Of a stretch of 64,000 nucleotides of DNA, positions 41,491 through 53,867 are shown in pieces; positions within the stretch are counted from its first letter, which is position 1, and each line of letters opens with the position of its first letter. The DNA is from Onthophagus taurus (taxonomy: Eukaryota > Arthropoda > Insecta > Coleoptera > Scarabaeidae): NCBI RefSeq assembly GCF_036711975.1, contig NW_027248941.1, forward strand, positions 2,666,001 through 2,730,000, written 5' to 3'. The notes under the pieces are model-generated. The model was not told the origin of the DNA, ran no database searches, and saw only the letters and a list, made by a program, of their open reading frames with translations. Made by a program: the position numbers and the translations under genes.

Positions 41491-43060
41491 GAAATTTAAT
41501 TAATTAAGAATCAAAATCTAAATTAAAAATGCTTTAAAATGAGCCCAAACTCGATGGGGTTATCTTAAAAAATAAGCAACTTCCGGTTTAAACTCAACCT
41601 AAAAAATGACATTCAAATTTCATTCAATTGTTTTTAAAGATAACCAAGTCGAGTTTCCACTCATTTTAAAGGATTTTTAATTTTCTGTCCAGTTTTATTA
41701 AAAAAGAACACTTTTTATTTATTTAATTTTGACATTTGACAGTTTATAACCTAACTTTAACCCAAATGTATCGTGTTTGATATCAAATTAAGCAATTTTG
41801 ACGAGTTTTGCGGTGAATGTTGTTATAGATTATTTATGTAAAAAAAAAAATAAAAAAAAATTTTTTTTTGTTTAATAATTGATAAAAAAAGATCCAACTT
41901 CCGGTTTAGAAATTTAATTGATTAAGAATCAAAATCTAAATTAAAAATGCTTTAAAATGAGCCCAAACTCGATGGGGTTATCTTTAAAATTGAGCAACTT
42001 CCGGTTTGGATACATAACCTAAAAATGACATTTAAAACATCCGTAACGCGGTTGTTTTTTAAGATAATTAAGTCGTGTTTGGAGTCGTTTCAAATGATTT
42101 TTTATTTGCTATAAGATTCTGTATCCAAAAAAAAAGAAAAAAAAAAATTCGAAAAACTTGGGTTAGGAAAAAAATTAATCGAAATGATTTAATTCTTGAT
42201 TTATTAGAATCTAGATTAAAAATGCTTTAAAATGAGCCCAAACTCGATGGGGTTATCTTAAAAAATAAGCAACTTCCGGTTTAAACTCAACCTAAAAAAT
42301 GACATTTAAATTTCATTCAATTGTTTTTAAAGATAACCAAGTCGAGTTTCCACTCATTTTAAAGGATTTTTAATTTTCTGTCCAGTTTTATTAAAAAAGA
42401 ACACTTTTTATTTATTTAATTTTGACATTTGACAGTTTATAACCTAACTTTAACCCAAATGTATCGTGTTTGATATCAAATGAAGCAATTTTGACGAGTT
42501 TTGCGGTGAATGTTGTTATAGATTATTTATGTAAAAAAAAAAATAAAAAAATTTTTTTTTTTTTTAATAAATGATAAAAAAGATCCAACTTCCGGTTTCA
42601 AAACAAACGAAGAAATTTAATTGATTAAGAATCAAAATCTAAATTAAAAATGCTTTAAAATGAGCCCAAACTCGATGGGGTTATCTTTAAAATTGAGCAA
42701 CTTCCGGTTTGGATACATAACCTAAAAATGACATTTAAAACATCCGTAACGCGGTTGTTTTTTAAGATAATTAAGTCGTGTTTGGAGTCGTTTCAAATGA
42801 TTTTTTATTTGCTATAAGATTCTGTATCCAAAAAAAAACAAAAAAAAAAAATCGAAAAAGTTGGGTTAGGAAAAAAATTAATCGAAATGATTTAATTCTT
42901 GATTTATTAGAATCTAGATTAAAAATGCTTTAAAATGAGTCCAAACTCGATGGGGTTATCTCCAAAAATCACCAACTTCCGCTTTTTGATACATAACCTA
43001 AAAATGAATTGTATCTCCGTTGTTTTTAAAGATAACCTAGTCGTGTTTGAACTCGTTTCT
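41490..43060 (+). repeat. ~700-bp higher-order tandem repeat
   Basis: ATGCTTTAAAATGAGCCCAA recurs at about 41529, 41947, 42225, 42650 and 42925. Spacings of 418, 278, 425 and 275 mean a two-part unit of about 697 bp repeated twice. A further decayed copy is at about 44088. Sub-segments such as CTCATTTTAAAGGATTTTTA are also found in the bicra intron 1 array. Confidence 0.88.
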
Positions 43061-43259
43061 AACGATTCCTTTATTTCTTACAAGATTTTGTAACTAGAGG
43101 GAGAAAAAAATATTTTTTTGTGTAAAAATTTTTGAATTTTCTGGAAATGATCCAAAATAATTTTAATACATTCTCTTTGTCTTGTCGAGTGTTCTAAAGA
43201 TGTTTTTAATCGATTTGAACCATTTCGACAACCAACAATCAACTTTTTCTATTTTTTGA

Positions 43260-44060
43260 CATCTTTGAAACACGTACTGTTCAGAGGGAAATGAAAATTC
43301 AAGTCATTTTGAAAAATGTTATTAATAAAAGTTGTTTGTAATTCAATTCTAAACGAATTTTGTTTATAAAAAATTTCGATTCGATCAATAATTATTAAGA
43401 TAACCTCAAAAATATCGATTTTTATCTTTGTAGAGCGCCCCCTGGTGGTTTTATCGAAAATTTTTATTAAAATAATCAATTTTAAATCTTATTTTAAACA
43501 AATATTATTCGAAACATTTTTCGATAAAATCAATAATAACTATGAAATGTCTTGAATTGCTTTTGACGTTAAAAATAACGTGAAAATAAAATTAAGTCAT
43601 TTCGAAAAATTTTATTAATAAAAGTTGTTCCTAATTCAATTTTAAACGAATTTTGTTTATAAAAAATTTCGATTCGATCAATAATTATTGCGATAACCTC
43701 AAAAATATCGATTTTTATCATTGTAGAGCGCCCCCTGGTGGTTTTATCGAAAATTTTAATTAAAATAATCGATTGTAAACCGCTTTTTAAACAAATATTA
43801 TTCGAAACATTTTTCGATAAAATCAATAATAACTTTAAAATGTCTTAAATTGTATTTGACATTAAAAGTAGCGTACTGTTCAGTGGGAAATTAAAATTAA
43901 GTCATTTTGAAAATGTCATTAATAAAAGTTGTTTGTGATTTAATTCTAAACGAATTTTGTTTATAAAAAATTTCGATTCGATCAATAATTATTGAGATAA
44001 CCTCAAATATGTCAATTTGTGTATCAGTGTAGAGCGCCACCTAGTTGATTTATAATTTTT
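43260..44060. repeat. ~300-bp tandem repeat, three copies, each with a CTCF-like site
   Basis: AATAAAAGTTGTTTGTAATT, AAACGAATTTTGTTTATAAA and TAGAGCGCCCCCTGGTGG recur with spacing of about 293 and 306 bp. Open frames at 43249-43479 and 43569-43826 are two copies of the same repeat translated and are not genes. Confidence 0.85.
43434..44047 (-). promoter_or_regulatory. Three CTCF-like motifs in the array
   Basis: On the minus strand CCACCAGGGGGCGCT lies at 43448-43434 and 43741-43727, and CAACTAGGTGGCGCT at 44047-44033. These match the CTCF core consensus (CCASYAGRKGGCGC type) closely. Function is inference from the motif. Confidence 0.5.
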
Positions 44061-44299
44061 TTTATTAAAATTAAAATCTAAATTAAAAATACTTTAAAAT
44101 GAATCCAAACTCGATGGGGTTATCTTAAAAAATACGCAACTTCCGGTTTAAACTTAACCTAAAAAATGACATCTAAATTGATTATATCTCAATTGTTTTT
44201 AAAGATAACTAAGTCGAGTTTGGACTCATTTTAAAGGATTTTTTATCACCTACAAGATTCTGCAAGCGAAAAAGTCAAAATAAACCAAAAAATTTTGAC

Positions 44300-46020
44300 A
44301 ACTCAAACAAAAATCATTTTTTAAGGTTATATTTCGAATTAAGTGGTTTTAAAGAAAATTTCTTATCTATAACCATATGAAAAATGGCCTTTGACATCTT
44401 AATTTAAATCCTTAATCGTCGATATAACGATTTCACGGAAACGAAAAGCTAAATTATCTGTTTGATGGAAAAAAACGTTTTATTTTGAAATCAAAGAAAA
44501 AATTCCATCCATTTAAGCGTTTATAACCCGAAAGAAAAAAAAAAGATTTAAAATTTTAAATAGATTAGTAATAAATGCAAATAGTAATCAAAGAATAAAA
44601 TCTATTTGAATAAAACAACAAAAAGTGTTGAGATATCATTGTTTCTTCTTGGATTTACGTCAATAATTAAACAATTTAAGCGCGTCTTGCGTCAGAGATG
44701 TGACACATTATGAAATTAACGAAAATAAAAATGTATACTTTCGTTGTGAAATCCCCAAAATGCAGTTGAAGCCATTCTAATTTCCCCATTAGTCGAGACA
44801 TACAATTAGTTCTAAGAAAAAAATAATTTCTTAATTTACGTTGTTAAAAAGAAAATTTTAATTAAAGCAATTCCTTTTCTGATCCTTTCCGAATAATTAA
44901 GTTTATATAAATAAGATTAATGCGTTAAAATTTTTTTGAACTCGCCTCATTTCGCCGCAAAATCATTAATTTTATACACATCATAAACCCTCTCATATTC
45001 TAAGTACACTTTTCTTTCGACAAAACTTAAATCGGATCGTATATAATCGTAAATTGGGAAATAAATCGCAATTTACCGACCGGAAAGAAAGACAACCAAC
45101 GGCTCGTTTCTCCCCCGGTTTTAATTGCTCCGTTTCATGATTATTTTAATCGTTCATTACGCCCTCTATTGGGGAACGTGACAAAGGACTCGTACTCGAA
45201 ATCCTGAGTCGGTTACTATTTCACTTATGCAGAATTAGGTCAGTTACGTGACCAACATTAATTGTTGTTCTCGCTTTTATTTACTTCCGATTTAATATTC
45301 ATAAGTTTTGGGTCAACCCAAATTGGGGTCACGAACACAGTCAAATCAATATAACCTTAAACAAAATCTTAATTAGTTAATTATCAAATTAATTTAAACT
45401 TACCAATTAAGATAAATCAAAGAAGACATAACCTCACTTTTTCAAAATTTGGGAGAAATTAATTTTAATTCATTAAATCCCGAGATATTTATAAAAACGT
45501 GTTTAGAACGAATTAATTAGTTAAGAAAATCCATAAAATCAATTAAAAAGGATTTTTTTTTATAACCTCACTTTTTTATGTAAACAATAACATAACCTCA
45601 CTTTTGTTTTTAATCTAAAAATAAAGTTTTAATCAATTATTTTACCTGTAATTAATAAATCCGCGTTTAGAACGATTTAATTAATTTGAAAGATCAATAA
45701 GATTCGTTTTAATTCGCGAATTAATCAATTAAAAACGAGTTTCTTTATAAACCATAAAAACGTAAACAAAACGTTATTAACATAACCTCACTTTTTTATG
45801 TTTCGATTGACTCGATTTATATTGACAGAATCGATTAATAATAAATTATTATTAGTAATTAATCATTAATAATTAGTGCTTTAATTAAATTATTATTAAT
45901 TAATCATATTAATTCAATTCCACAAAAAAATAAAAATAAATTTCGATTGATCGATTTATTATAATTGATGGGAATGAAGTTAGGTTCAAATTAATTATTA
46001 AATACAATAATTTTATGAAA
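44300..46020. other. AT-rich intergenic spacer
   Basis: No supportable gene. Repeated ATAACCTCACTTTTTTATG-type motifs lie at 45427, 45562, 45591 and 45781, and there are runs of TTAATTAAT. The polyA signal of the next gene is at its right edge. Confidence 0.5.
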
Positions 46021-46027
46021 ATTAAAG

Positions 46028-46033
46028 TTTATT
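46028..46033 (-). terminator. Mybbp1A polyadenylation signal
   Basis: AATAAA on the minus strand, 39 bases after the stop codon. Confidence 0.6.
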
Positions 46034-46071
46034 CTTTACATTTAATCTTAAAAATTAGAAAAAACTTAACT

Positions 46072-49000
46072 TTAAAAAGCACTACTTTGCCTCTTTTTAG
46101 CTTTCGATTTATGAAGTTCCGGAGATACTTTTGTCTCAATTTTCAAACTCATCCTTTTATTTCTCTTAAAATCATCATTAACTTTATCTCCATTAATCTT
46201 TTCATCGTCCCCATTAATTAATTTTAATCTTTTGTTATTATTATCCTTACCAACTAAATCTTCCAATTTCCTCTTCATACTTAACCTAATTTTGATGTCA
46301 TCAACTCTCTTAAGTAAATTTTTCTTCGATTTCTTAACACTATCATTAACAATCTCTACGTTTACTTCATTTTCATCAATATCCTCACTTTTTTCTTCTA
46401 GATTAACTCTTTGAAGCTTCAAAATTAAATTTTTCGTTTTTGAGGTTAGTTTCACCCTCTCTTTGTATTTGTCGCCCAAATCGGTCAATTTTTTACAAGA
46501 AATCGTGGTGATTGAGCTCGTTTTAATACTAATTAATAAATCTAATAAGTTGCTTACGAATTTTTCTTGTAACGGTGAATTATTATTAACAGAGAATTCA
46601 AAAATTTCTTCTGTAGTCACAATAAAGTTATTCAAAGATTTTTTAAAGGTTCCCCCTGGGTTGTTCGAGGTTAACAATCGGTGATTCTTAAAGAATTCTT
46701 TCACTAAATTAACAGCTTGGATTTTTTTGTAGATTTTTAAGTCCTCCAAGTAAATAAATCCGAGTACTTTCTCCACTAAATCGTATAAATTAGGCAAATA
46801 CATGCGAAAAATCGATTTGATTAAGTCACAACTCACGATTGATTCGCGATTCAAAAAATAGGAATCAATCAGGATTCCGAGCACCTCTGTGACCGTTTTT
46901 AGAACGAATTTTTTCATTTCTTCATCAACCCCCGGGGAATTAATCAAAAATTGGGACGATCTCACAAAGAATAAGCAGCAATTTGAGATTGATTCTCTCA
47001 AAGCGTGAATTACATAGACGTTTTTTCCCCCTTTTTCGATGATATCCAAAAACATCAAAAAGAATTCTTTTAATTTCTCCTCATCGATCCCCTCAATGTT
47101 CTCGAATTTCCTCAAAATCATCAATTTTTTAATCGCCTTTCTAACCCTATCCAATAATTGAGTTTGAAACGGATCTTTAATTGCTGATTCTTCCAATCGG
47201 AGCAAAATGGGGACTATCTCAAGACAAATCAACAACGAAGGCTCATTCTCCAAGTATAAATCGACCAAATCTAAGGCGCGAATACGAAAATTCATCTTTA
47301 ATTTATCTTTATGTGATTGTTTGGAATTCTTTTTCTTTTGTAGGTTATGTTTGAACGCTACTGATAAAGCCTCATCGAGTTTTTGACCTTCCGATTCGCT
47401 CATTTCGTCTAAATCGATTTCTTCATCACCGAAATTCCCCAAGACTACTTGCAAAGCATCTTTTAATTTATCGTTTTTATCCAAATCTTCATTTTCAGAT
47501 TCCGATGATGAGTCATCATCTTCTGATGAATCTTCTAAATCATCATTTAAATCATTTGGTTCATCTTCTGAGTCGTTTTCGGAATCATCATCATTTTTTC
47601 GTTTCAAAATGTTTTTATTATCAGGATTTAAAACGAAAAGAACTTGCAAAAAAGCGCCATCTGTTAGATATTTGGTGAAGTACGGGAAAACCATTTTAAT
47701 CAAATTTCGGAATAATAAAGAGTTATACGATAATAAACACAAAAATAAATCGATTAAAACCTCGGTGAAATGAAGTTCGTCTTTTTGTTGGTTATTTTTT
47801 CGGTTAAAACAATTTTCCAATTCGATTAAACTTTCCTCGGTTAATTTGTAATCTTGAAACGAATGGAATCCCAAAAATAAAAACATCGTTTGATAAATGT
47901 GGTTTAATCGGGTCGATGAGTCGTCTTTGTTGTTATTTTTGAGTTGCTTTTCGACCATTTCGAACATCTCAAAAGATTTTTTCCAACACCTGTCAATGTC
48001 ATCTTGGCACTTAACCTCACTTTTTTTGAAATGTTCGTTTAATTTCCTCGCTAATTTCCACAACATATTTTTAACGCCCTCAAAAGAGTTTTGTTTTAGC
48101 GTTAAACACTTAAAAAAGCTTTGTTTGATCGAGTTCATTAATTCAACTCCGATTTGGTTATTTCCGGTTCTTACAAAGGATAACTCCAACAAAAACGACA
48201 TTTGACTCAGTTTCCAATCAAAATCGTCTTTGATTCGATCGTGATTTAAGAGTTTCACTAAAAGTTGTGATGCATAAACTTTATCGTTGTTTAAAAAACG
48301 ACTTTTTGAATAATTCAAGTCATCATGTGATGATAAAATAATCTTTTTGTATAAATTCGCCACCATATCGACTTCCTTTTGGTTTAAATTGTTGATTATT
48401 TGTTGGATCGTTTTTGTTCTTGTTATTTTCTCGAATATAAAAGTCCCGGGGTCGAATAAAAGCTTTTTGATCACGTCGATTTTAATTTGTGAGGTTATGT
48501 TGTCGCTATTTAAAACCTCCACGATTTTATTGAGCAATTCATAAATTTTTTGTTGTAATTGCTCGGGTTTTTTGCTACTCCTAACGGTTTTAAAATATTG
48601 AAGAGTTTGTTGGATATAATTTTTCGTAATTAACCTTGGTAATAAACTTAAATCATCTAAATTCGATATAATTGAGGTTAGGATCAACGTAAAAACCATA
48701 TGGCGATTGTAATTGTATTTAAACAACAATTTATCGGCCTCCAACACGAAATCGACGGCGAATTTCCTTTGCGAAAGTGTTTTCGATAAGAGATCATAAA
48801 CCGGGTGATTCGCCGTCTCTAATCTCGGCATGTTCTAAAATAATTTCAATTAAAATAAGCTTAAATCGATAAAGAATCAACTTGCGATTAAAACGTTGGT
48901 TAACTCCTTCAAGTATTTAACCGAAACTATCTCCTCCGTCCCCAAAACTGATTTAATAAACTTTTTATTCACCACCTTGGGAAAACGATCGTTTAAAACG

Positions 49001-49777
49001 AATAATAAATATAAAGTGTCAACTGATTGCTCCAGCCAATTTTTAGCTAACTCAGGAGACAAAATCGGAAAGATTTTTGACCTAAAATAATCCTCATCAA
49101 CCTAAAAACCAACTCTAAATCTAAATCCTCTCAAATCATTTTAAATACCCACATTATTACAAAGTTGATTAATAAACGTAGCGGCTAAAAGAAAAAGATA
49201 ACTCCGTTTCTTTCCAGATGAAACCAAATTTTCAACGATAACTTTTTTCTCCTCATTACTACCTTTATCGAATAACCCAGTTCGGATTATGGCCCCATAC
49301 AACAAAATTTGCCCCGCTGAAATATCCGCGTTTTCCTAATCAAATAATTATTTTTATTAAAAAAAAAATTCAATTAACATAACCTTACACTTTTTGAATT
49401 CCCCGCGCTCGTTGACAGCTCTTTATTGCCAACCTCCAAAACATCGCAAATTTTAATTTCGTCAAAACAATTAATTAATCCGACCAAAACGGTGTAATAA
49501 CCCTGTTTAGTCGAGTTCGATGAAGCCCCAAGTCCACGAATTAACCTAGTTAAAGCGTATTTTAATTCATTCTTGCCCTAAAAATTATTAATCAAAAAGT
49601 GACATAACCTCAAAATAAACTTACGGTTTCCGAGTTATTTTCCAATAAATGCCCTATTAATTTCGCACCGTTTTTAACAATAACCTTTTCGTTATCAATT
49701 CCGATCTTTCTAAACCACTCCAAGACATTATCCCGGATTTTTTCCGTTTTAATCTCGCTTGATTCTTCATCAGTCAT
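46072..49777 (-). CDS. Mybbp1A: Mybbp1A / DNA polymerase V (Pol5) family nucleolar protein
   Basis: Nucleolar protein of the MYBBP1A/Pol5 family, linked to rRNA synthesis and ribosome biogenesis; despite the name it is not an active polymerase. Exons (minus): 49777-49625, 49577-49389, 49335-49153, 49101-48886, 48834-46072; 1167 residues, the usual length. The body is a helical-repeat fold (KVIVKNGAKLIGHLLENN, GQILLYGAIIRTGLFDKG, MVFTLILTSIISNLDD). An acidic Asp/Ser/Glu tract lies at about 660-710, followed by DALQVVLGNFGDEEIDLDEM, which is typical of the family. The last ~120 residues are Lys-rich with likely nuclear localisation signals. A polyA signal (AATAAA, plus-strand 46028-46033) lies about 40 bases past the stop. 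The exon 4 donor is GCAAGT, a GC-AG intron. Confidence 0.93.
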
Positions 49778-50072
49778 TTTATAACGATTATTTATAACAA
49801 ATTCACTTTCAATTCTTCAAAAATCAATTAATTAAGCGAGTTAAACACGGTGTTGCTAAGGTTAACACGTGCTTATTAAAAACACGCGGTTCACAAACCG
49901 CTTTTAGTTATGATTGTCAAATAGGGAATTAATTTTTTCAGGTTGGTATACAAACTTATAGGTTATACAAAAAAATATGTTGTAATTACTTTATATTTTA
50001 CTTATAATTAATCAAAGAATCCTAATCCTAATTTTTTTGTTTAATTTGATTAAATTTTATAATAATTAAAAA

Positions 50073-50860
50073 TTAATAATTATTTGGGTAAAAATTAGAG
50101 TGCGGCATAGGCATGTAAAACCCTCCGGTGGGATAAGGCACGGAATTAGGGTTTAAATTTTGTGGGATTCCGGGGAAATAATTCGTGTTGATTGCCATTG
50201 GAGGGGTGTTAGCGTAATTGGACCCCCCCAACGGATCCCTCGAAATAATTTTAATCATCTTCTCCGCCTTTAATTGCCGAAGATGTAACAATTTCCGTTT
50301 TGTTAAAAACTGATCTAAAAACTGCTCCAAATCTATATCACCATTTAAAAACGATTGGGTCGTATTCTCGGAGTCCTCCTCCAATTCACTTGCAGCTGTT
50401 TGTAACAACGCTAATGCCGTTTCAAGGGAGACATCACCCGATTGTTGCCCTTAACATTTGATTCATTAATTTCATATCATTATATTTTTTTAATACATAC
50501 TCATTTGATTATATTTCTCTTTAACCCGATTCGATAACTCTTCACCATCTGCGGATAATTTCTCGACATATTCCCTCCCTTCAACTAATTGGGGCTCTTT
50601 AGCTAAATTCCCTTCCGCTAAAACCCTATTTTGTTCGATAATCGTCTCCTTTTCCAAAGAGATATCTTTTAAATACGTCTAAAGTAAAAAATAAACGTTA
50701 TTGTTGTTAAAGTGAGTCATAATCTAACCTGATCTAAGCTGTGCAATAACGCCTCCGTTTTCGAGTTATCGTTCAATATCTGATCCAATTCGTCATTATT
50801 TAAATATTTTAGGTTCGAAATAATCTTTTTACAGTCGGTTTGTAGCGCAACAAAGGCCAT
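50073..50860 (-). CDS. Vps37B: Vps37B, ESCRT-I subunit
   Basis: Component of ESCRT-I, which sorts ubiquitinated cargo into multivesicular endosomes with Tsg101 and Vps28. Exons (minus): 50860-50729, 50678-50501, 50449-50073; phases fit, giving 228 residues. A Mod_r/VPS37 coiled-coil domain covers about residues 15-170 (NNDELDQILNDNSKTEALL, then NRVLAEGNLAKEPQLVEGRE, then FLDQFLTKRKLLHLRQLKAEK). The C-terminal tail is Pro/Asn/Tyr-rich (NPNSVPYPTGGFYMPMPHS), as in VPS37B and C. Its 3' end is 295 bp from the Mybbp1A start, same strand. Confidence 0.94.
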
Positions 50861-51220
50861 TTTTCCAAAAAAAAGTTATTAAAAATTTGTGTTTTTGACG
50901 TTTGTGACAGCACGATGAAAACAAGTAGGGGTACCAACCTCAAAAAATTAAATCAATTAAATTTGTTTAAAATCGATTAGTTTAACATTTAATTCTTAAA
51001 TTGTTTAGGTTCGGCAACTAATTTTTAGATTAATTTGGGTTAAATTTAAGTTAAAGTGAAGTGTTTTTATAATAAATAATTAGAGATAAAGATTTTATAA
51101 ACATAACCTCACTTTTTTGACAGCAACTTTTAAGTGAAGTAATAAAAATTAAGTTATGGATGTGAACAATAAATAGAGAATGTAAAAAAATTTTAAATAA
51201 ATAATAAAAATAGTACTTAC

Positions 51221-51262
51221 GTAATGATTTTTTCACCAAGATGATCCATGTTTTGATGACAC
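51221..51262 (-). other. Possible small exon (5' exon of Vps37B or of an unknown transcript)
   Basis: A 42-base minus-strand segment sits between an AAATGTAG acceptor and an AC|GTAAGT donor. Upstream, a second perfect donor (AAC|GTAAGT) ends another putative exon at 51318. The small exon contains ATG followed by nine codons (MDHLGEKIIT if read on). It lies 360 bp upstream of the Vps37B start codon on the same strand, so non-coding leader exons are the simplest explanation. The downstream acceptor is not certain. Confidence 0.4.
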
Positions 51263-51587
51263 CTACATTTAAAATAATAAATAATTATTAAATCATAATA
51301 AATCAAGGAAAACTTACGTTAATTGTACCGAAAATTTAAAAATATTCTTCTGCCAAACGAAAACTTCATTTAGCGCCCTCTACCATCATCTTAATAACTA
51401 CAATCACAGGAGAGCGCCATCTCTATACGAAACGATAAAATTAAAACAAATTATTTAAACAATTAGTAAATAAAATAAATTAAACGTAAAGGATATAACA
51501 AGGTTAAAAATGATCAAAAAGGAGGATTAAATTGTGAAAAAATGGAGGTTTCGATTTTATAAAAAACTGTTGGTATTAATTTTTCGT

Positions 51588-53867
51588 TTTATTTATACAT
51601 TCAAGTTTGTTATACATAATAATATTTATTGTGGCTTGACATCTAATGAAAGAAACCGTTAAATTTCCCGTTCGACCTCCAAAATCGAACGATTAGTTAA
51701 TAATTAGTATTTTTTTCATTTATTATAGGTTATGTTGTGGATTGTAATCATATTTTATCCATTTTTTTTTAGGGAGAAAGAGCGCAGATAAAAACGTTTT
51801 AAAGTCATATTAAAACAAACGAAATAAATGCATCGAAAGCTTTTTGAGAAAGCCCCTAAGAAAAATTAAGTGGGAAAATCTAAAGGGTCGTTAAAGCAGT
51901 CGTTATTTTTTTTTCACATCTTTTTAGGTTACAAAGGTTACAAATATATAGTATATAATACACGTTTATTGTTTAAAATTGTTATGTAATTAAGAGTTAG
52001 AGTTACGCGCGATTTTTTTTGTCATGTGGAATGTTTTTCTTTTTATTTTTTTTAATTTATAAATTAATTTTGCTACTTATAACTTTAATAGCAAATTTTA
52101 AATCAAATTAAATCCTCTTTTTATTTAATCGAATAATTATTTATAATTTAGTAATTTTTCGTAATTTAGTAATTTTGTTTTTAAAACGTTTTAGCTCTTG
52201 CGTGTCGAAAAATAGTGTTTTTTGTGTTTTAATTCGACGATAAGAGATGTCGCCACCAATTCATCTTGATGACAGATCTCCGCGTCAATTTGACGTTTTA
52301 ATCTTAAAAGTGCGTTATCGTTATTTTTCTATCAACTAAAAAAACACTTAATTTTTTAGTATTAAAGATTTTTTTGTATCTTTTTCATGTTTTTCTCGAT
52401 AATCACAGCAAACTAATTTCATTTTTCTCTAAGGTAGGCTGTAGTAAAAGTCTCCTATTTATTATTGTTTATACATTAAAAATTTCCCCCTTTTCTTATC
52501 GCTAGATGATAATACCCTACTTGGAGTATAAACAACAACAAATACTTCCCGAAATAGATAAATTTAAGTCATAATAATAATAATAATTAATATTGCGGTA
52601 TTGATATTAACTTTTTTGTTCTTATGATTAAGTATTTTAACGGGTAAAGCCTTTTTCTTGTTTCATCTCACAACTTAAGTACCCCAATGGTTTAATTTAA
52701 GATCAATAACTTGCGTAATACTAATTGGGAAATTAATTAAAAAAAATTATATACAACATTATTTTAGGGTTATGGATTAATCGAGGAAAAACATTGCTCC
52801 GCTCTTAGTTTTCACCAAAAAAAGAACAAAAACATTAATTATTTTGGAATGTTCACAAAAGAAACTATCCTTTCTCGTTTTTCGTCTTATTTTTTCCTCC
52901 TCTCATAAAAAACAAACCAAAAAATAAAAATACTGCTTAAAATAAAGAGTAAGTACATAAAAAAACCTTGTCGATATCGTTACGTCTAAAAAATAACCCA
53001 ACAATCAAAGATTTAACCGTTATTTAAATAGGCAAGCTGCTCATTTTGTTTAATTTCTTTTTAAAAACGTTTAAGTTGCGTTTTATTTACATAAAAAAAG
53101 ATAATTTCATAAATTCAGTTTGATTCTTGTTAATTAGCTCGCGATTTCTTTGTAAAGATTGGTATTAAAGATTATTATGATTTATTAATCAAAGTAATCG
53201 TTAATACCAAGATGCTCATAAAGTGTAGGTGCCCGAAAAAGGTAAAAGCTGCCCCGGAACAAAAAAATATAAAAAACCAACTCCCTTAATTCCTAACTAA
53301 CAAGTACACAGTCAATGTACACAGATTATTTCAATTACTTAATAATTATGCATCTAAAAAACGCGGTGGGCCTCCGTAATCAACACATATTTAATCGTAA
53401 ATAATTTTTTGTAATCTTTAAGGTAAATATACTTTTTCACGTTTACAATTACCTTTATATAATATATATATTATTTATATGTTTATGTATATGGACGATT
53501 ACGCTTAATCAATTAATTATTATTGATAAAGTTACTCTTTCTCTTCGCTACTAATTTTTTTTTAACTTTTTTCTTCCAAGTCACAACCCGACATTATTGT
53601 TGCCTTCACTACTACAATTTTTGTCTTAATTAAAACAAAATTAATTTTTCTCCATCATCGTAACCCCCCCAAAAAATTTTCATTAATTTATATTTACAGT
53701 GATTGTAAAAGAAATGTTCAAATTAAATGGCACCTACTTTAATTTTTTTAATATTTAAACTTTTTTTAACTTTAAAATTGAATTAAAATTGTAAAAAAAA
53801 CTTTTTACCCCACCCAAATTTCTTTCGGATACTTTTTAACCTTAAAGTGTCGCGAAAATGTTTGCGT
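51588..53867 (-). other. Probable long 3' UTR of calsyntenin
   Basis: About 2.3 kb of AT-rich sequence after the calsyntenin stop without any convincing coding frame. A minus-strand AATAAA is at 51593-51588. Inferred from position; other polyA sites are possible. Confidence 0.45.

Noticed and set aside
43249-43826. Two similar minus-strand open frames
   Set aside because: Two copies of one tandem repeat; no conservation pattern typical of coding sequence.
49050-49085. Acceptor at TTATTTTAG before GTCAAAAATC in Mybbp1A
   Set aside because: It would leave the reading frame out of phase; the upstream acceptor GGTTTTTAG at 49102 keeps the frame and adds VDEDYFR.
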